Both the position numbers and the translations under genes were made by a program. Positions 1 through 11,104 of a stretch of DNA of 64,000 bases are shown here, piece after piece. The notes under the pieces were generated by a model, which saw only the letters and a list, made by a program, of their open reading frames with translations, was not told the DNA's origin and did no database searches. Positions within the stretch are counted from its first letter, which is position 1. Each line of letters begins with the position of its first letter. The stretch is from Doris montereyensis (Eukaryota > Mollusca > Gastropoda > Nudibranchia > Dorididae), in the NCBI GenBank assembly GCA_037039925.1, contig JAXRKP010000028.1:636089-700088 (forward strand), read 5' to 3'.

Positions 1-751
1 AATAGATCTAGAACTAGATCTAAAATCTACAAAAAATTCTAGAGCTAAACAGATCTCGATCCAGATCTGTTTTTGTTAGATCTACATCTAAATCGAAATT
101 CTGATAGGCCAGGGTTCATGCCCCCCCCCTGACGCAATGTTGTACTCTTATGAAAGGTACTTCACTCTGCTTTCCTCACTAGACTCAGGTGTGAATTTAA
201 GAACCCTGCCGAGGTAGAAATACATCTTGTCAGAGTGTTAGTATGAAACTGCCAATTGTACCCCCCCCCCCCCCCCAATGGAGTTTGAGAAGGACTTTAA
301 ATGAAATTACCTGCTGTGGTATAAATGATGTAAAATTGGCAAACCTGCATTTATGCGGGATATGAACTACCGGTAACTATATACGATACATCAATCTTTA
401 TCGTTACGGTAAACGAGCACGTGTGTATATGATGCTGGAATCGTTACTCGTTAATTGCGCGAACACAAGTAGGTGTAAGTGTAAAAAATTTCCGTGCGAC
501 TAGCAGTTGGAGTGCTGAAAATAAATGCCATTGTCATTGTACTTCTATTTTACTCTTATTCAAACACACATTTGGAGTGCCCAAGGCGACATCTACAGTG
601 GAATGCTCTTGCACTTGCAGTAGCGCCACTGTCTTGCTCAGCGAACCGATTAATCCTGGTGGTACCGTTAGCCTAATGACCCTTGGGTCTGCGACTTCAA
701 CAGGAGTGCGAGTCCTTTGAGGTCAGTCTGACGGCCCATATTATTTTGCTG
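1..751. other. Intergenic sequence with AGATCT/CTAGA clusters
   Basis: No gene is supported. Positions 5-110 are rich in AGATCT and CTAGA words, the same low-complexity pattern seen again at 7110-7200. Poly-C runs lie near 121-130 and 260-276. Around 400-850 the base composition is less AT-biased. The open frames there are short and share no recognisable motif, so I do not call them. Confidence 0.5.
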
Positions 752-764
752 GTTGCTAGGCGAC
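752..764. promoter_or_regulatory. Candidate RFX X-box
   Basis: Read on the minus strand this is GTCGCC-T-AGCAAC, an exact fit to the X-box consensus GTNRCC-N(0-3)-RGYAAC bound by RFX factors, often at ciliary gene promoters. It lies in a locally GC-richer stretch. No first exon could be tied to it. A gene leaving the window to the left is one possibility; chance occurrence is another. Confidence 0.3.
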
Positions 765-1568
765 CGGGTAGAGCGAAGAATGGTCATAGGGTGGAAAAGG
801 TCATTTACCTCACACTTCTGCTTACTCAACTGTCAGTATCTTCCACTGTCCATTTCACATGGACAAATTAGTCGACATCGACCTTAACTCGTGGCGCTGT
901 ATATCATTCATGCATTAGTTGATGTATCCGTTCATTTGTGTATGCCAATTTATCATGGCGGTCTTGCCAAAAAGAACATTGAAACGGCCTACATGCGGCT
1001 AATGGCTTTTGCTTTTGTTGATGTTTTAGTTGACATAAATATAAACCAAAGACCCCAAAAAAGTTCAAATTCCTCGATTTTCGATTTAAATTTTGTTCCC
1101 TTCTTTAGCTTCTTTTCTTCTGTCTTTTTTCTTTCTCTTCTTTTTCGTATCTTCCACCAGCTTGAAGTGTGGCCATCCCAAAATAGCTAGATCTAGATGG
1201 CCAATATTGTCACCCTCAAGATGACGTGGTGAGCATGTTTCCACCTGTAATATTAATATCTAATTCCCTCTGAGACACTGACATCAAAGATGCTACCACC
1301 TTTGCTACAGGACGATTATTCACCATGACCACAACAATAATATCAGGGAACAAGAGAAAAGGAGTGGACGGGGGAAAGAGCAATGATACGTCTTGGCTCT
1401 TTAGCAGAATGAATGACTACAAAAAAAAATATATGCTGATTTATTTTAGTTTCAATTGGGTTGTTTGTTGTTTTTGTTTGTTTCTTTTGGGTGGGTTGTT
1501 TTTTTTTTTGGGGGAGGGGAAGAGGAGGGGCACAGAAAACCCAGACAAATCTGGGATTAGGAATGGAA
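765..1568. other. No gene seen
   Basis: AT-rich sequence with T-rich stretches around 1085-1150 and 1440-1520. Nothing recognisable on either strand. Confidence 0.5.
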
Positions 1569-1830
<262 letters not shown>

Positions 1831-1998
1831 TTTAATTATTAATATTATCAAGGCAAAAAGAAGAAAAATTCCTGTTTTCATATTAAAATACACAAGCTTA
1901 ACCCTCTAAATACTCATACACACTAGAAAACGCCCCCACGAACAAGAAAAAGCTGTTTAGAAAAGAAAATACTAGATACTATATTATTGTTTGCTTAC

Positions 1999-2764
1999 CC
2001 TGAAAGTGATACTCCACTTAGATCATCCCCATCATCCTCATCATCGACATCTCCATCCTCATCATCATCGTCGTCATCTGCACCATCACTCTCCTCATCA
2101 GAATTTCCTTGTAGTCTTTCCGCACCTTTTCGGCGCTTCTCCCCTACAACTTTTCCATTAGATGGAGCTCCGTCTCCCAAAGGTCTTTGCTCAACTGTTT
2201 TTTTCCCATCACTCTTTTTACTCCTTGCAGAACTGAACCTGTTTTCCTTTCCCGAACTCCCTTGCGATTTGACACCGGCCTTTGACCTAGCAACTGGTGG
2301 CTTTTGCTTGTACTTCCTATCCACGGAACCGTCTCTAGAACTGACATTGGGTGACTGGGTGGGAGTGGATGGCACAGCTGCTTTTGTCTTCTCAACGGGT
2401 GACAACTTCAGGCTCAGCTGGGCACTTGCATAGGATCGTTCGAATGTTGGACGTGACATGCCGTTTTTGGTTGGTGGGCTGGACGACAGAGAAGCTCTTT
2501 GATCAGTGCTGTTACTTGTTATAGAAGCAGAGGGCTGCGGCTGGCGATTATCCAACTGATTTTCCTGAGTCCTCTGAGCAGGAGTTACTTCCTGCCTTGT
2601 GACTGAATGTCCTGTGCTACCTAGTGCTTCGTTACAATTATCTTCAAGGTTACTCCCTGGTATGGACGACTTCCTATAATAAACTGTTCCTGTCAACGTG
2701 TTGACAACAGGCATTCTCTTCAAGGGACTGGGGTCATATCTGTTATTCTCAGAATAGACTCCAA
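1999..2764 (-). CDS. Unrecognised acidic-tail protein, 3' exon
   Basis: I do not recognise this protein. The exon starts after a good acceptor (pyrimidine tract then CAG, at 2765-2767). It joins in phase to the exon at 4187-5331, with that exon's final G plus TT making a Val codon. It reads VGVYSENNRYDPSPLKRMP, then a Ser/Thr/Pro/Gln-rich stretch, a Lys/Arg-rich stretch, and an acidic tail of Asp/Glu runs ending SGVSLSG. The acidic run is encoded by an imperfect ATC-type repeat at about 2020-2100. A TAA stop follows, but GG|GTAAGC overlaps that stop and is a strong donor, so either the protein ends here or splicing continues leftward. Disorder and charge suggest a scaffold or nuclear or cytoskeletal protein, but this is a guess. 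Confidence 0.7.
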
Positions 2765-4186
2765 CTGATAAAGGACAACAAGAAAAGAAATATGCATTAA
2801 GCAAGAAATGTAAATTTCTTTCAATCAAATCATACATAGAAGAAAATATGAGGAAAATTCTTGAAATATAACATAGGAAAAGATGTTTAAATCCATGAAA
2901 TGAGACTACAATTTATTGAAAAATGAAAATTGTGCACTTACAATCTCTGCATAGAGGCAAGTGAGAATGTACTTTCATATATAGAACACTTTTAAAAGTC
3001 ATTTAGTTCCCTCTCATCTTATTCTTCATTCATAGTAACTGGCAGAATGTATACAATATAGTCCATTTCCCATGTAGCAGAAGTAAGAGTACTCTGTCAA
3101 CTTATTCCCTGAAACATTTTTCCTTCCTCAAAGTTATCTTTGGCCTTTAATGTCTAATATCAAGTACTTTTCTTTTCTTAATATGTTGGAAATTAATAAT
3201 ATTGCAAATGCTGTGGCTATTGTGCATTAAATTACTCAATCTTTGCTGATTCAGTCCATCAAAACTATTCAATTTGATGTAAAGTGATAAAAGTCAAATC
3301 AGTTTGAGGAGTTCAATCTTAAGAATTTGCATTCATTAGCTCTTTCTAAAAGTGATAGTGAAGCACCCAAACGAGAAAAAAATCCCTTCACACATAAAAA
3401 AGCATAAATTTAAAAGTAAAAGATAAAGGGATGAGGCGCTGTCATCAATCAGATTACATGTTTGTTTGTTTCATTGAAATTTACCATGTTCACCATATGA
3501 GGTAATCTCAGGGTGAATTAAGAGAAAACAGCAAGATGGAAGATAAGTGAATCATATGTGAAGTGAAAGCAAAGAAGTAGGACATATCACTCAGCAGCAC
3601 CTGCCAAACCATCCCCCGGATTACGGATGACGTAACGTTGTAATATTTAGCACACACCGATTACTTCCCATTGTTGACATCAGATGCCTGCATGTTCCTA
3701 TTCTTGCTACTGTATATATACCATGCGGTTTATACTTGGAATTAAAAATCTGAAATTTGCTCTTATTCAAATTCAAAACAGAGTGACTCTGACCACATAT
3801 ATGCTTTTACACAGAATCATAAATGCAAAATATGATCATGTTTAATGCAAAATGGCCACTGCTATTATAATACAAATCCAATTGTTCATATTGGTCGATT
3901 CAAAGTTTTCACGAGAGCACACATGTTATCATGGATGGAGTATGTTTTTATGCAGAAATCACTGAATAAGATAATTTCACTAGACACAGAATGAGTGTCC
4001 TTTAAACAGTTAAGAAAAACCCAACATCTGTAGTCCATATTCTAAAATGTTCATCTTTTTAAGAATAATAAACACATGTGTAAAAATATGTTTCACATAA
4101 ACACAAAGAAATTTCCAATGTCTAATAACTAACAGAACCAAACAACAACAAAAAATATTTTTAAAAAAAGGGTTCATACAAAATAC
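2765..4186 (-). other. Intron between the two exons
   Basis: AT-rich intron, donor GTATTT at 4181-4186 and acceptor at 2765-2767. It contains one copy of a dispersed repeat of about 125 bp at 3475-3612. No other coding signal was seen. Confidence 0.6.
3475..3612. repeat. Dispersed ~125-bp repeat, copy 1
   Basis: Runs from TTTACCATGTTCACCATATG through GGGTGAATTAAGAG and a GA-rich middle to CAGCAGCACCTGCCAA. Related copies lie at 43666-43800, 50008-50120 and 51655-51782. There is no tRNA-like box, TIR or ORF. Confidence 0.7.
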
Positions 4187-5331
4187 CTCCATCATTTGAA
4201 GGCAATTGCTTCACTGTGTATTGAGATGCGTATTGTGAGTCTTGAGCAACTGGGGCAGATGCTATGCCCATCGGCTGTGAAGAAGCATTCTGAGCCATGG
4301 AAGGTGTGACTGCCAAAATGCTGCTGTCTCCATTTAGTCCTTTGGTTATTATTGAAACTGTCTCTGCATACGGTCTGTTGGGAGAGTAGGACGGGTTCCT
4401 TACCGGGGCTGACTGTGACTGTGAAATGGGACTTGGCGCTTTGGGTTCTTTAATGGTTGATGCCTGTCTGTTCTGTTGGCCAGAGTATGGCGTGAAAGAG
4501 GTTGTACTTGCAAATTGAAACATGGTGTCCTTTAAAACTTTACTTTCCCTTCACGTTTGGAAGACGAGTCAGAACCTGCACTATTTTGTCTCATTAATGA
4601 AACTGTATTTTCTGACACTTTGGGCTGTTGTCCGGGGCTACTGGAATTTGATTGTTTTTGTTTTTCTTTAGTTACAGAGACACCACTCAATGGTCTAAGG
4701 AAAGAATTTCGTTGAAGAGTTGTATTTTGATTTCCTGTTACAGGTGACTTCTCTGAAACATTTGCCACAGCAGCTGCTGTCTCAATCATGCGTTTTGTCT
4801 TCTCTCCATTTATGTTGGCAGCTATTTCTGTTGCACTAACTGGTCTTACGTAAGGGTTTGCTGGTGATGGGTTTCTTGAAGCTTGCTCTGATTATGATGG
4901 TTAGTTTGCTGTGGTCCTGCTCCATGTGTTCTGACTGATGTGGTGTCTTGAGGTATATGAGATAAAGGCGTGCTTATAACATTACCTGTATAATACATGC
5001 CACTGGATGAGTAAGCATTGACACCGACATTTGAGGCATCTTTTCTATAACTTGTTGTTTCCTCAGGGTCAAACAAATGAACTGCTTTTGCAAGAGAAGT
5101 GTTGTATTTTAATACAGGCTTGTCTGCTTGTTGACGTAATGGTAGCTGTTTTCTTATGGATATTTCATCTAAACTTGTATGATAAGTTGACTTTGAAATA
5201 TCATAAGCCCCTTCATATGGTATGCGGCTCCTATCCATGACATCTTTACAAGCATCAGGATTCATGTTAAAAGGGTTTGAAATAAATTTCTCCGAAACTA
5301 GTCATTGCTTCAGCCCTTGATAAGGGGAATC
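4187..5331 (-). CDS. Unrecognised protein, long internal exon
   Basis: A single exon of 1145 nt with acceptor CAG at 5332-5334 and donor GTATTT at 4181-4186. In order it reads FPLSRAEAMTSFGEIYFKPF, NMNPDACKDVMDRSRIPYEG, then LHLFDPEE-like and Gln/Ser/Thr/Pro-rich stretches, NPYVRPVSATEIAANINGEK, a Ser/Lys/Gln-rich stretch, and FQFASTTSFTPYSGQQ to LPSNDG. The frame holds only if three single-base indels are allowed: an extra base in a T/A run near 5267-5273, a missing base near 4880-4893, and a missing base near 4541-4548. The protein sense is continuous across each, so they look like assembly errors. No catalytic domain is visible. The upstream exons were not found. Confidence 0.7.
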
Positions 5332-7367
5332 CTGAAAAAGGCACATAATGGAGGAATCTGAGGGTACAGTTTTACTTCTGAATAAACTTAACACAACCTT
5401 AACTTAACAAGCTTATAAATATATATATATATATGTATAAAATGTATACAGATCAAAATGCAAATTTTTTCTTTATTTCCTATAAATGACATTAAAGACA
5501 AATTATGTCCACTTGATTTTGCGAGAAATTTCATTTAATGCTACTCCCACTGGGTAGATGAAAACAAAAAGAAATCTATTGATACAACCTACCTGCAAAT
5601 GTTTATTGACATGGTATAAATCATGGCATAATCCGAAATTCAAAGAATTTGACATCACTAGCCACAACAGATGATTGAAAAAGATTGAACATGAGGGGCC
5701 TAAATCTATAGCACTCACTAAGTACCATGAAAGCGAAAACCAGAAAAAGTTGGAAAAAGCAGTGTTTGCCAGAGCAGCAGAATTACAAGCAAACTAACGT
5801 GACTTAAGCGGTTTTGGTTGTATTTCTTAAAAATATAACTATTCTAGAGGCTAGACAGCAAAACATTCGCCCAAATCTGTGCCGTTTGAATTTGTAAAGT
5901 TGTGTGATTATGCTTTTTATGACACTCCGTTTACTTGACTTAAAGGCATCGATTTCACAATGTAAGTGAAGCATTATTATTATTTATTAAATTTTAGTTT
6001 TCTCATCATTGTTTTCCTGTAATTTATAAAGCATAAAAAATTATCGTCAGTGTAACAATTCCGGAGGAAAATCTTTTTTCCTTTTAATTGTTTCACGTTT
6101 AAAAATGATGATAGGGTGTCACGAAAAATGAAATTAAAGCTTTATATATTCTAACGGACTAGCTAAAAAGTGACTAAAATATGTATCAGCAATATATGCT
6201 TGATCATTTAACATTAACAGACATTTATAGCCCATCACATATTACATTATACTCATTCCTAAAATGATCAGATATGCACACATTTTTTAGTAATGATATC
6301 AGCAGACAATTACACTGCCAATGTAAGTCAATAATATTAATATATTTATTTCCCCACTTATCGGTTATAATTTTGGTTCATGACTATATCAATTGTGCAT
6401 GTATGTGTATGTGGGGGGGGGGGGTGTTTTCAGCCCTTAGGGGATTGTGATAGATTTATGAAAGGTACACTTATTATTAAACAGTATCTATAATGCATTA
6501 ATATGCAAAACAGATAACTTTAGCTAGTTTCAACGAAATATGGTCAATAAAAACGAACAGAACTCTAACTATATCACTTTCGATTCTCAGTCCTAGTCTG
6601 ATATGCTACACTGTCTGTTGTCAGTGATATTTGAAGTGCTCATGTCACATATTTGCATTTAGTTCTGACCATTCCACTCAGTCAGTCAGGGGCTATGGTG
6701 ATCGCACCCAACACTTGAACTCTTTAATAAAGTATACTCACGATATGAACACAACAACAGAATTTAGATTTGGGAATGAAGCAATGTTAAACTTGAATAT
6801 TTCCCCAGTAAAATACTTTTCAATTTCAGGTTTTATTTTACGAAAGCTTTGTAAATAACAATAAAACAATGAAAATGCATCGTCTTCACCAGGGGAACCA
6901 TAATGTTTATAATAAGACTCAGGATTGTGATAAGATCTGATCTGTCTCTTTTTCTAAATGAAATTTATGAATATTTTTCTGTTTTTATTTCGTTCAGTTA
7001 GACTATTTTTATTTTTAAAATTCACTCCGCATTAGTTGTACACCCAACATCGGTCTTTTTTCTTCTTTTTCCCCACAAAAAGAAGCACCAACTTTCTTTT
7101 ATCTCTGTTATATCTCCTTGGAATCTAGACTAGATTCTAGATCTAATTTTAGATCTCTAACTGGAATCTAGATCTAGATATCTCTAGATCTAGATTGAGA
7201 ACACACAACATTTTTTCACCGTACGTAAGGTAAAAATAAATTTCCTTCAGCAGTTAATATAACTTAATGTCTAGATATAGATGGTAGATGACTTGATTGA
7301 ATACCTTCACAACACTACCAAGTGAAACATACCTCTCACTCTCAGAATGTACCACCATACATCAACA
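5332..7367. other. Upstream intron or flank, no confident exon
   Basis: AT-rich. A minus-strand frame at about 5600-5718 is followed by GTAGGT, but it lacks a clear acceptor and is not called. There is a TA run at 5420-5436, a poly-G at 6413-6423, and a cluster of AGATCT/CTAGA words at 7110-7200. Confidence 0.4.
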
Positions 7368-7520
7368 CTTGCTAAGAAACAGCGGCTTGTCAACCAATCA
7401 AAATAACCTATTAGCAGCTTGTCAACCAATCAAAACATTGTTTCAATACGATGGGCCCGAACGAGATCAAGGGAAAGCACTGTGGTTTCCAAAAATAACA
7501 GCCATTTGACGTGACATGCA
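7368..7520. promoter_or_regulatory. Promoter-like segment with repeated CCAAT boxes
   Basis: The word CTTGTCAACCAATCAAAA occurs twice, about 34 bp apart (near 7387 and 7421), each holding a CCAAT core, and TGACGTGA, a CRE-like site, follows at about 7508. It sits right of the unrecognised minus-strand gene, where a promoter would be expected. No transcription start was identified. Confidence 0.3.
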
Positions 7521-7888
7521 ATCACGCCGTCCACTGCGATCGTTTCACACAGCAGAGGCAGGCGGAGTATTAAACAAGCCGCTAAATCGTCGATGATTAT
7601 CGATAAAAACCAGCTGACAATATTTATTTAATCAATAATGATAACAATAATAATAAAATGAACAATTATAACAACAATAGCAACAACAACGTCAACAACA
7701 ACAATAATAAAATATTTTAATATATTTTTTTTTAAATTATAGAAAATAAACAGTTTTTGACGTAAACAAGAAGTATCAAATGAAAAAAGGCAAAAGAAAC
7801 ACGGTAAGACATAAGTTAAAAGAAATAAATCATACTAATAATAATTATATAAACGTATCGCTTCATAACAACACAGACAAGCATAAAC
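7521..7888. other. AT/CAA-rich flank
   Basis: Mostly AAT- and CAA-rich simple sequence from 7615 to 7720. No gene seen. Confidence 0.5.
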
Positions 7889-8105
7889 TATAAACAAAAT
7901 AGAGCAAAACGAAATAACCCCTCCCTCTTCCCCCTAAAAAAAAATGAAAATAAATAAATATAAAATTAAGGCTATTCTAAATCAACGATAGGTTGAAACA
8001 GAAAACCAAGCGTTTCAATCAACTACCAAGGATCGAAACAAAAACATAAAAGGTTCCCATTTCAATACAAAGGTTTCAAATCTATTTTGTTTAAAACTGA
8101 TTTAT
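7889..8105 (+). repeat. 217-bp direct repeat R1, left copy
   Basis: Starts ATAAACAAAATAGAGCAAAA and ends TTTAAAACTGAT. A near-identical copy in the same orientation lies at 10113-10328, offset about 2.2 kb. It is not part of the family A consensus. It lies just beyond the 3' end of the LINE at 8151. Confidence 0.85.
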
Positions 8106-10054
8106 TTTTCTTTATAATATCTAGAGTGTAAATATTTTTTGGGTTCAGTATACTTTCTTTCTTTATCAGCTCCCATTCTACCTTCCGGTGTATGGGTTTT
8201 GATGCCCGAAATGATATTTCTCCGGGCTGCCCTGTCCTGACATTTTTTGTTTCCTTCCGTGAAAGTTAAATTTCTTTACATTAATGCCTCTTTTATATTC
8301 TTCCCACTTTCTCCTAGGTCTGCCTTTTGGTAGTTTACCTTGAGTTTTAGCACTGTATACTGATTTAGCTATTCTATTGTCATGCATTCTGTTTATATGA
8401 CTAAACCATCTCAGTTAGTTTATTTCTATCTTATTTTTTATGCCATCTGCTTTGGTTTGATCTATTATTGTTGTGTTTCTGATTTTGTCTCTTTTAGTTT
8501 TACCTACTACTCTTCTCAGATTTTTCATTTCAGCTACTTGTACTCAACTGTATTCCTTATTGTCTAAGGTCCATGTTTCACTGCCATAGAGGATAGAAGG
8601 ACAATAAACTGTGTTGTATACTGCCATCTTGGTTTTTGTTGACAATTCTTGTTTACCTATAAATGCCTTTCCTAGATGGTTATATATTGTCATTGCCTTT
8701 TGGATTCTCTGGTTGATTTAATCTCTTAGTTTTCCCTCTGATGTAATCATTACTCCTAGATAATTGTAGCTTTGAGCTTGTTCTAAATTTTCCCTACCCA
8801 ATTTAAGATGTGTGTTAGTTTCCGTAAATACTAGCATTGTTTTGGTTTTCTTTGCATTTACTCTCATTCTTCTTTTATTTAATTCAGTATTCATCATGTT
8901 GATATTCGACTGAATGCCCTTTCTGATTTTCCAAACAGAACTAAATCATCAGCAAATGAAAGCGTTGCTACAATTACTGGTTCGAGCTTCCACATACCTA
9001 CATTCATTTTCTTCGTTCTTGACGATGCCTTTGTGACTGAATCCATAGCTTGATCTTTGCTTGTGTATATGTACTACCGTTCCCTTTTTCCAGTTGTCTG
9101 GCACTTGTTTGTACTTCCATGCTTGTTGACATGTTGCATGTATTATTTTGTCTGCCTCTCTCCCTTGGTTTTTAATCACTTCTGGATAAACTTGATCTGC
9201 TCATGGGGCCTTTTCTAATTTCACTTTTTTTATGGCTGTTTGGTTCTTCAATTGCGACATCTACATCTTCAGCTGTCTCCTCTGGATTGCTTGTTACTCT
9301 TACTAATTGATCTGTACTCGTTACTTCATATGTTCTGGAGGGGTTATGTAATTGTTGAGAATACTTTCTCCACGTTTCCATGATTTCATGGTCTTCTTAT
9401 ATTATTTCTCCTTTGGCGTTCTTAATTTGTCGTATTGGGCATGCTTTAGTCTTTCTCATGCTCTTCATTGCTCCCCATAATAGCTTTTGATTCCTTGATA
9501 GCTTTCTTGAAGTCTTTGTCCAAATTCTTCCCATTATCGTGTTTTGCTTTCTTCACTTCCTCTTTGGCGATGTTTTTTTTATTCACGTAATCTATCCTAT
9601 CCTCTGGCCTCTTTGATTGCAAGTTTTTCTTCCAGGCATCCTTCTTTTCTTTGATCGAAGTCTTGACATTCTCATTCCACCATGCTGTTCTTTTCCGATC
9701 TCCTTTAATTTGCTTCTTACCACAGACCTCTTCAGTACAACTGAGGAGTGTTTCTTTACACATTTGCCACTTTTCGTCTATTGTGTTATTATTCAGATCC
9801 ATCTGCCTCCCACTGATAAATCTGTTTATCCCGGATTGGTATTCTGTTTTACTATTGATTTATTTAGTTCTTTTATTTTGAGTTTAGTAGCTTTCTTCTC
9901 TTCTTTTTCTGTTTGTTTTCCTCAGTCAGTAATCTCATTTTGGCGATCACTAGATAATGATCACTAAATATTTCTGCTCCTCTGTTTACTCTTGCATCCA
10001 ATGTACGGTAAAAAAAAAAGGAACTGCTGACTATTGTGTAATAATACGATGGAG

Positions 10055-10712
10055 CCACAGTGGAGTGAAGTCAAGGCGAAATATGACAATAAGTGACAAC
10101 TCCACTAATAAACAATAAACAAAATAGAGCAAAACGAAATAACCCCTCCCTCTCCCTCCTAAAAGAAATTGAAAATAAATAAATATAAAATTAAGGCTAT
10201 TCTAAATCAACGATAGGTTGAAACAGAAAACCAAGGGTTTCAATCAACTGCCAAGGATCGAAACAAAAACATATAAGGTTCCATTTCAATGCAAATGTTT
10301 CAAATCTATTTCGTTTAAAACTGATGTATTCAGACCTAGGAGAAAGTGGGAAGAAGATATAAAAGACGCATTAAAGCAAAGAAATTGAATTTTCACGGAA
10401 GGAAACAGAAAATGTCAGGACAGGGCAGCCCGGAGAAAGATCATTTCGGGCATCAAAACCCATACACCGGAAGGTAGAATGGGAACTGATAAAGAAAGAA
10501 AGAAAGTATACTGAACCCATAAATATTTACACTTTAGACATTGTATAGAAATTGCATGTAGTAGTTTGTCTGCCTCTCTCCCTTGGTTTTTAATCATTTC
10601 TGGATAAACTTGATCTGCTCATGGGGCCTTTCCTAATTTCACTTTTCTTATAGCTGTTCTGTTTTTATTAGTGGAGTTGTCACTTATTGTCACATTTCGC
10701 CTTTAACTATTT
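10055..10712. mobile_element. Composite insert with 39-bp inverted ends
   Basis: The ends at about 10074-10112 and 10668-10706 are inverted repeats with one mismatch, containing GTGACAACTCCACTAATAAA. Inside are, in order: R1 copy 2, a plus-strand piece of the family A 3' end (10330-10500) with its flank TATACTGAACCCA, and a minus-strand RT fragment of family A (10555-10660). The insert splits the surrounding family A element. It may be a TIR element that carries nested LINE sequence, or the product of a complex rearrangement. Confidence 0.6.
10113..10328 (+). repeat. 217-bp direct repeat R1, right copy
   Basis: Copy of 7889-8105 with scattered substitutions. Here it is followed by the family A 3' end in the opposite orientation to that seen at 8151. 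Confidence 0.85.
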
Positions 10713-11104
10713 AGTATTATGTAGTCTATGACTGACTTTTCACATCTATCTTAATTTAGTCTTGGATATTTGTGGATATATTTAGGGGGGGGGGGGGGTG
10801 TTGGTTATTTTCATGTTATTCTTTAGACAAAAATCTATTAGTTTCTCTCCATTTGGAGAGGTTGTTGTATCTCCTTCTTTACATATTACTCCTCCTGATG
10901 TTTCTACAGTGTTGCCTACTCTAGCGTTTAAATATCCTAAAACTGTAAGTTCCTGTTTGAGTTTGAGATTCTCTGTAGCTATTTGTAAATCGTTTTCAAA
11001 GATATCTTTTTCTTCTTTGGTGACATCTTCGTTTGGTCCATATGCCATCAATAATTTAATTTCTCTTCCTTTTGGTTTAATATTTACCTCTAATAGCCAC
11101 TTTC

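Larger units (their letters stand above)
8151..11098 (-). mobile_element. RTE-like LINE family A, 5'-truncated, interrupted
   Basis: A decayed non-LTR retrotransposon. From right to left it holds the apurinic-endonuclease domain ([20 protein letters not shown] and an LNARVG motif at 10782-11051), the linker (9446-10058) and reverse transcriptase fragments. It also has the family C-terminal region ([17 protein letters not shown] at 8178-8387) and an AAAG-type tail. Frameshifts and stops are numerous, so it is not functional. The 5' side stops at about 11098, where Ty3/gypsy sequence begins. A composite segment of about 660 bp (10055-10712) interrupts it. This is the same family as the copies at 28188, 40006 and 54383. 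Confidence 0.9.

Noticed and set aside
5503..5718. Possible extra exon of the left gene (GLCHDLYHVNKHLQ followed by GTAGGT)
   Set aside because: No convincing acceptor and no way to confirm phase with the next exon.
9617..9967. Plus-strand frames with hydrophobic, membrane-like translation
   Set aside because: Antisense shadows of the family A LINE. The same occurs at 41564-42073, 29351-29621 and 55499-56122.
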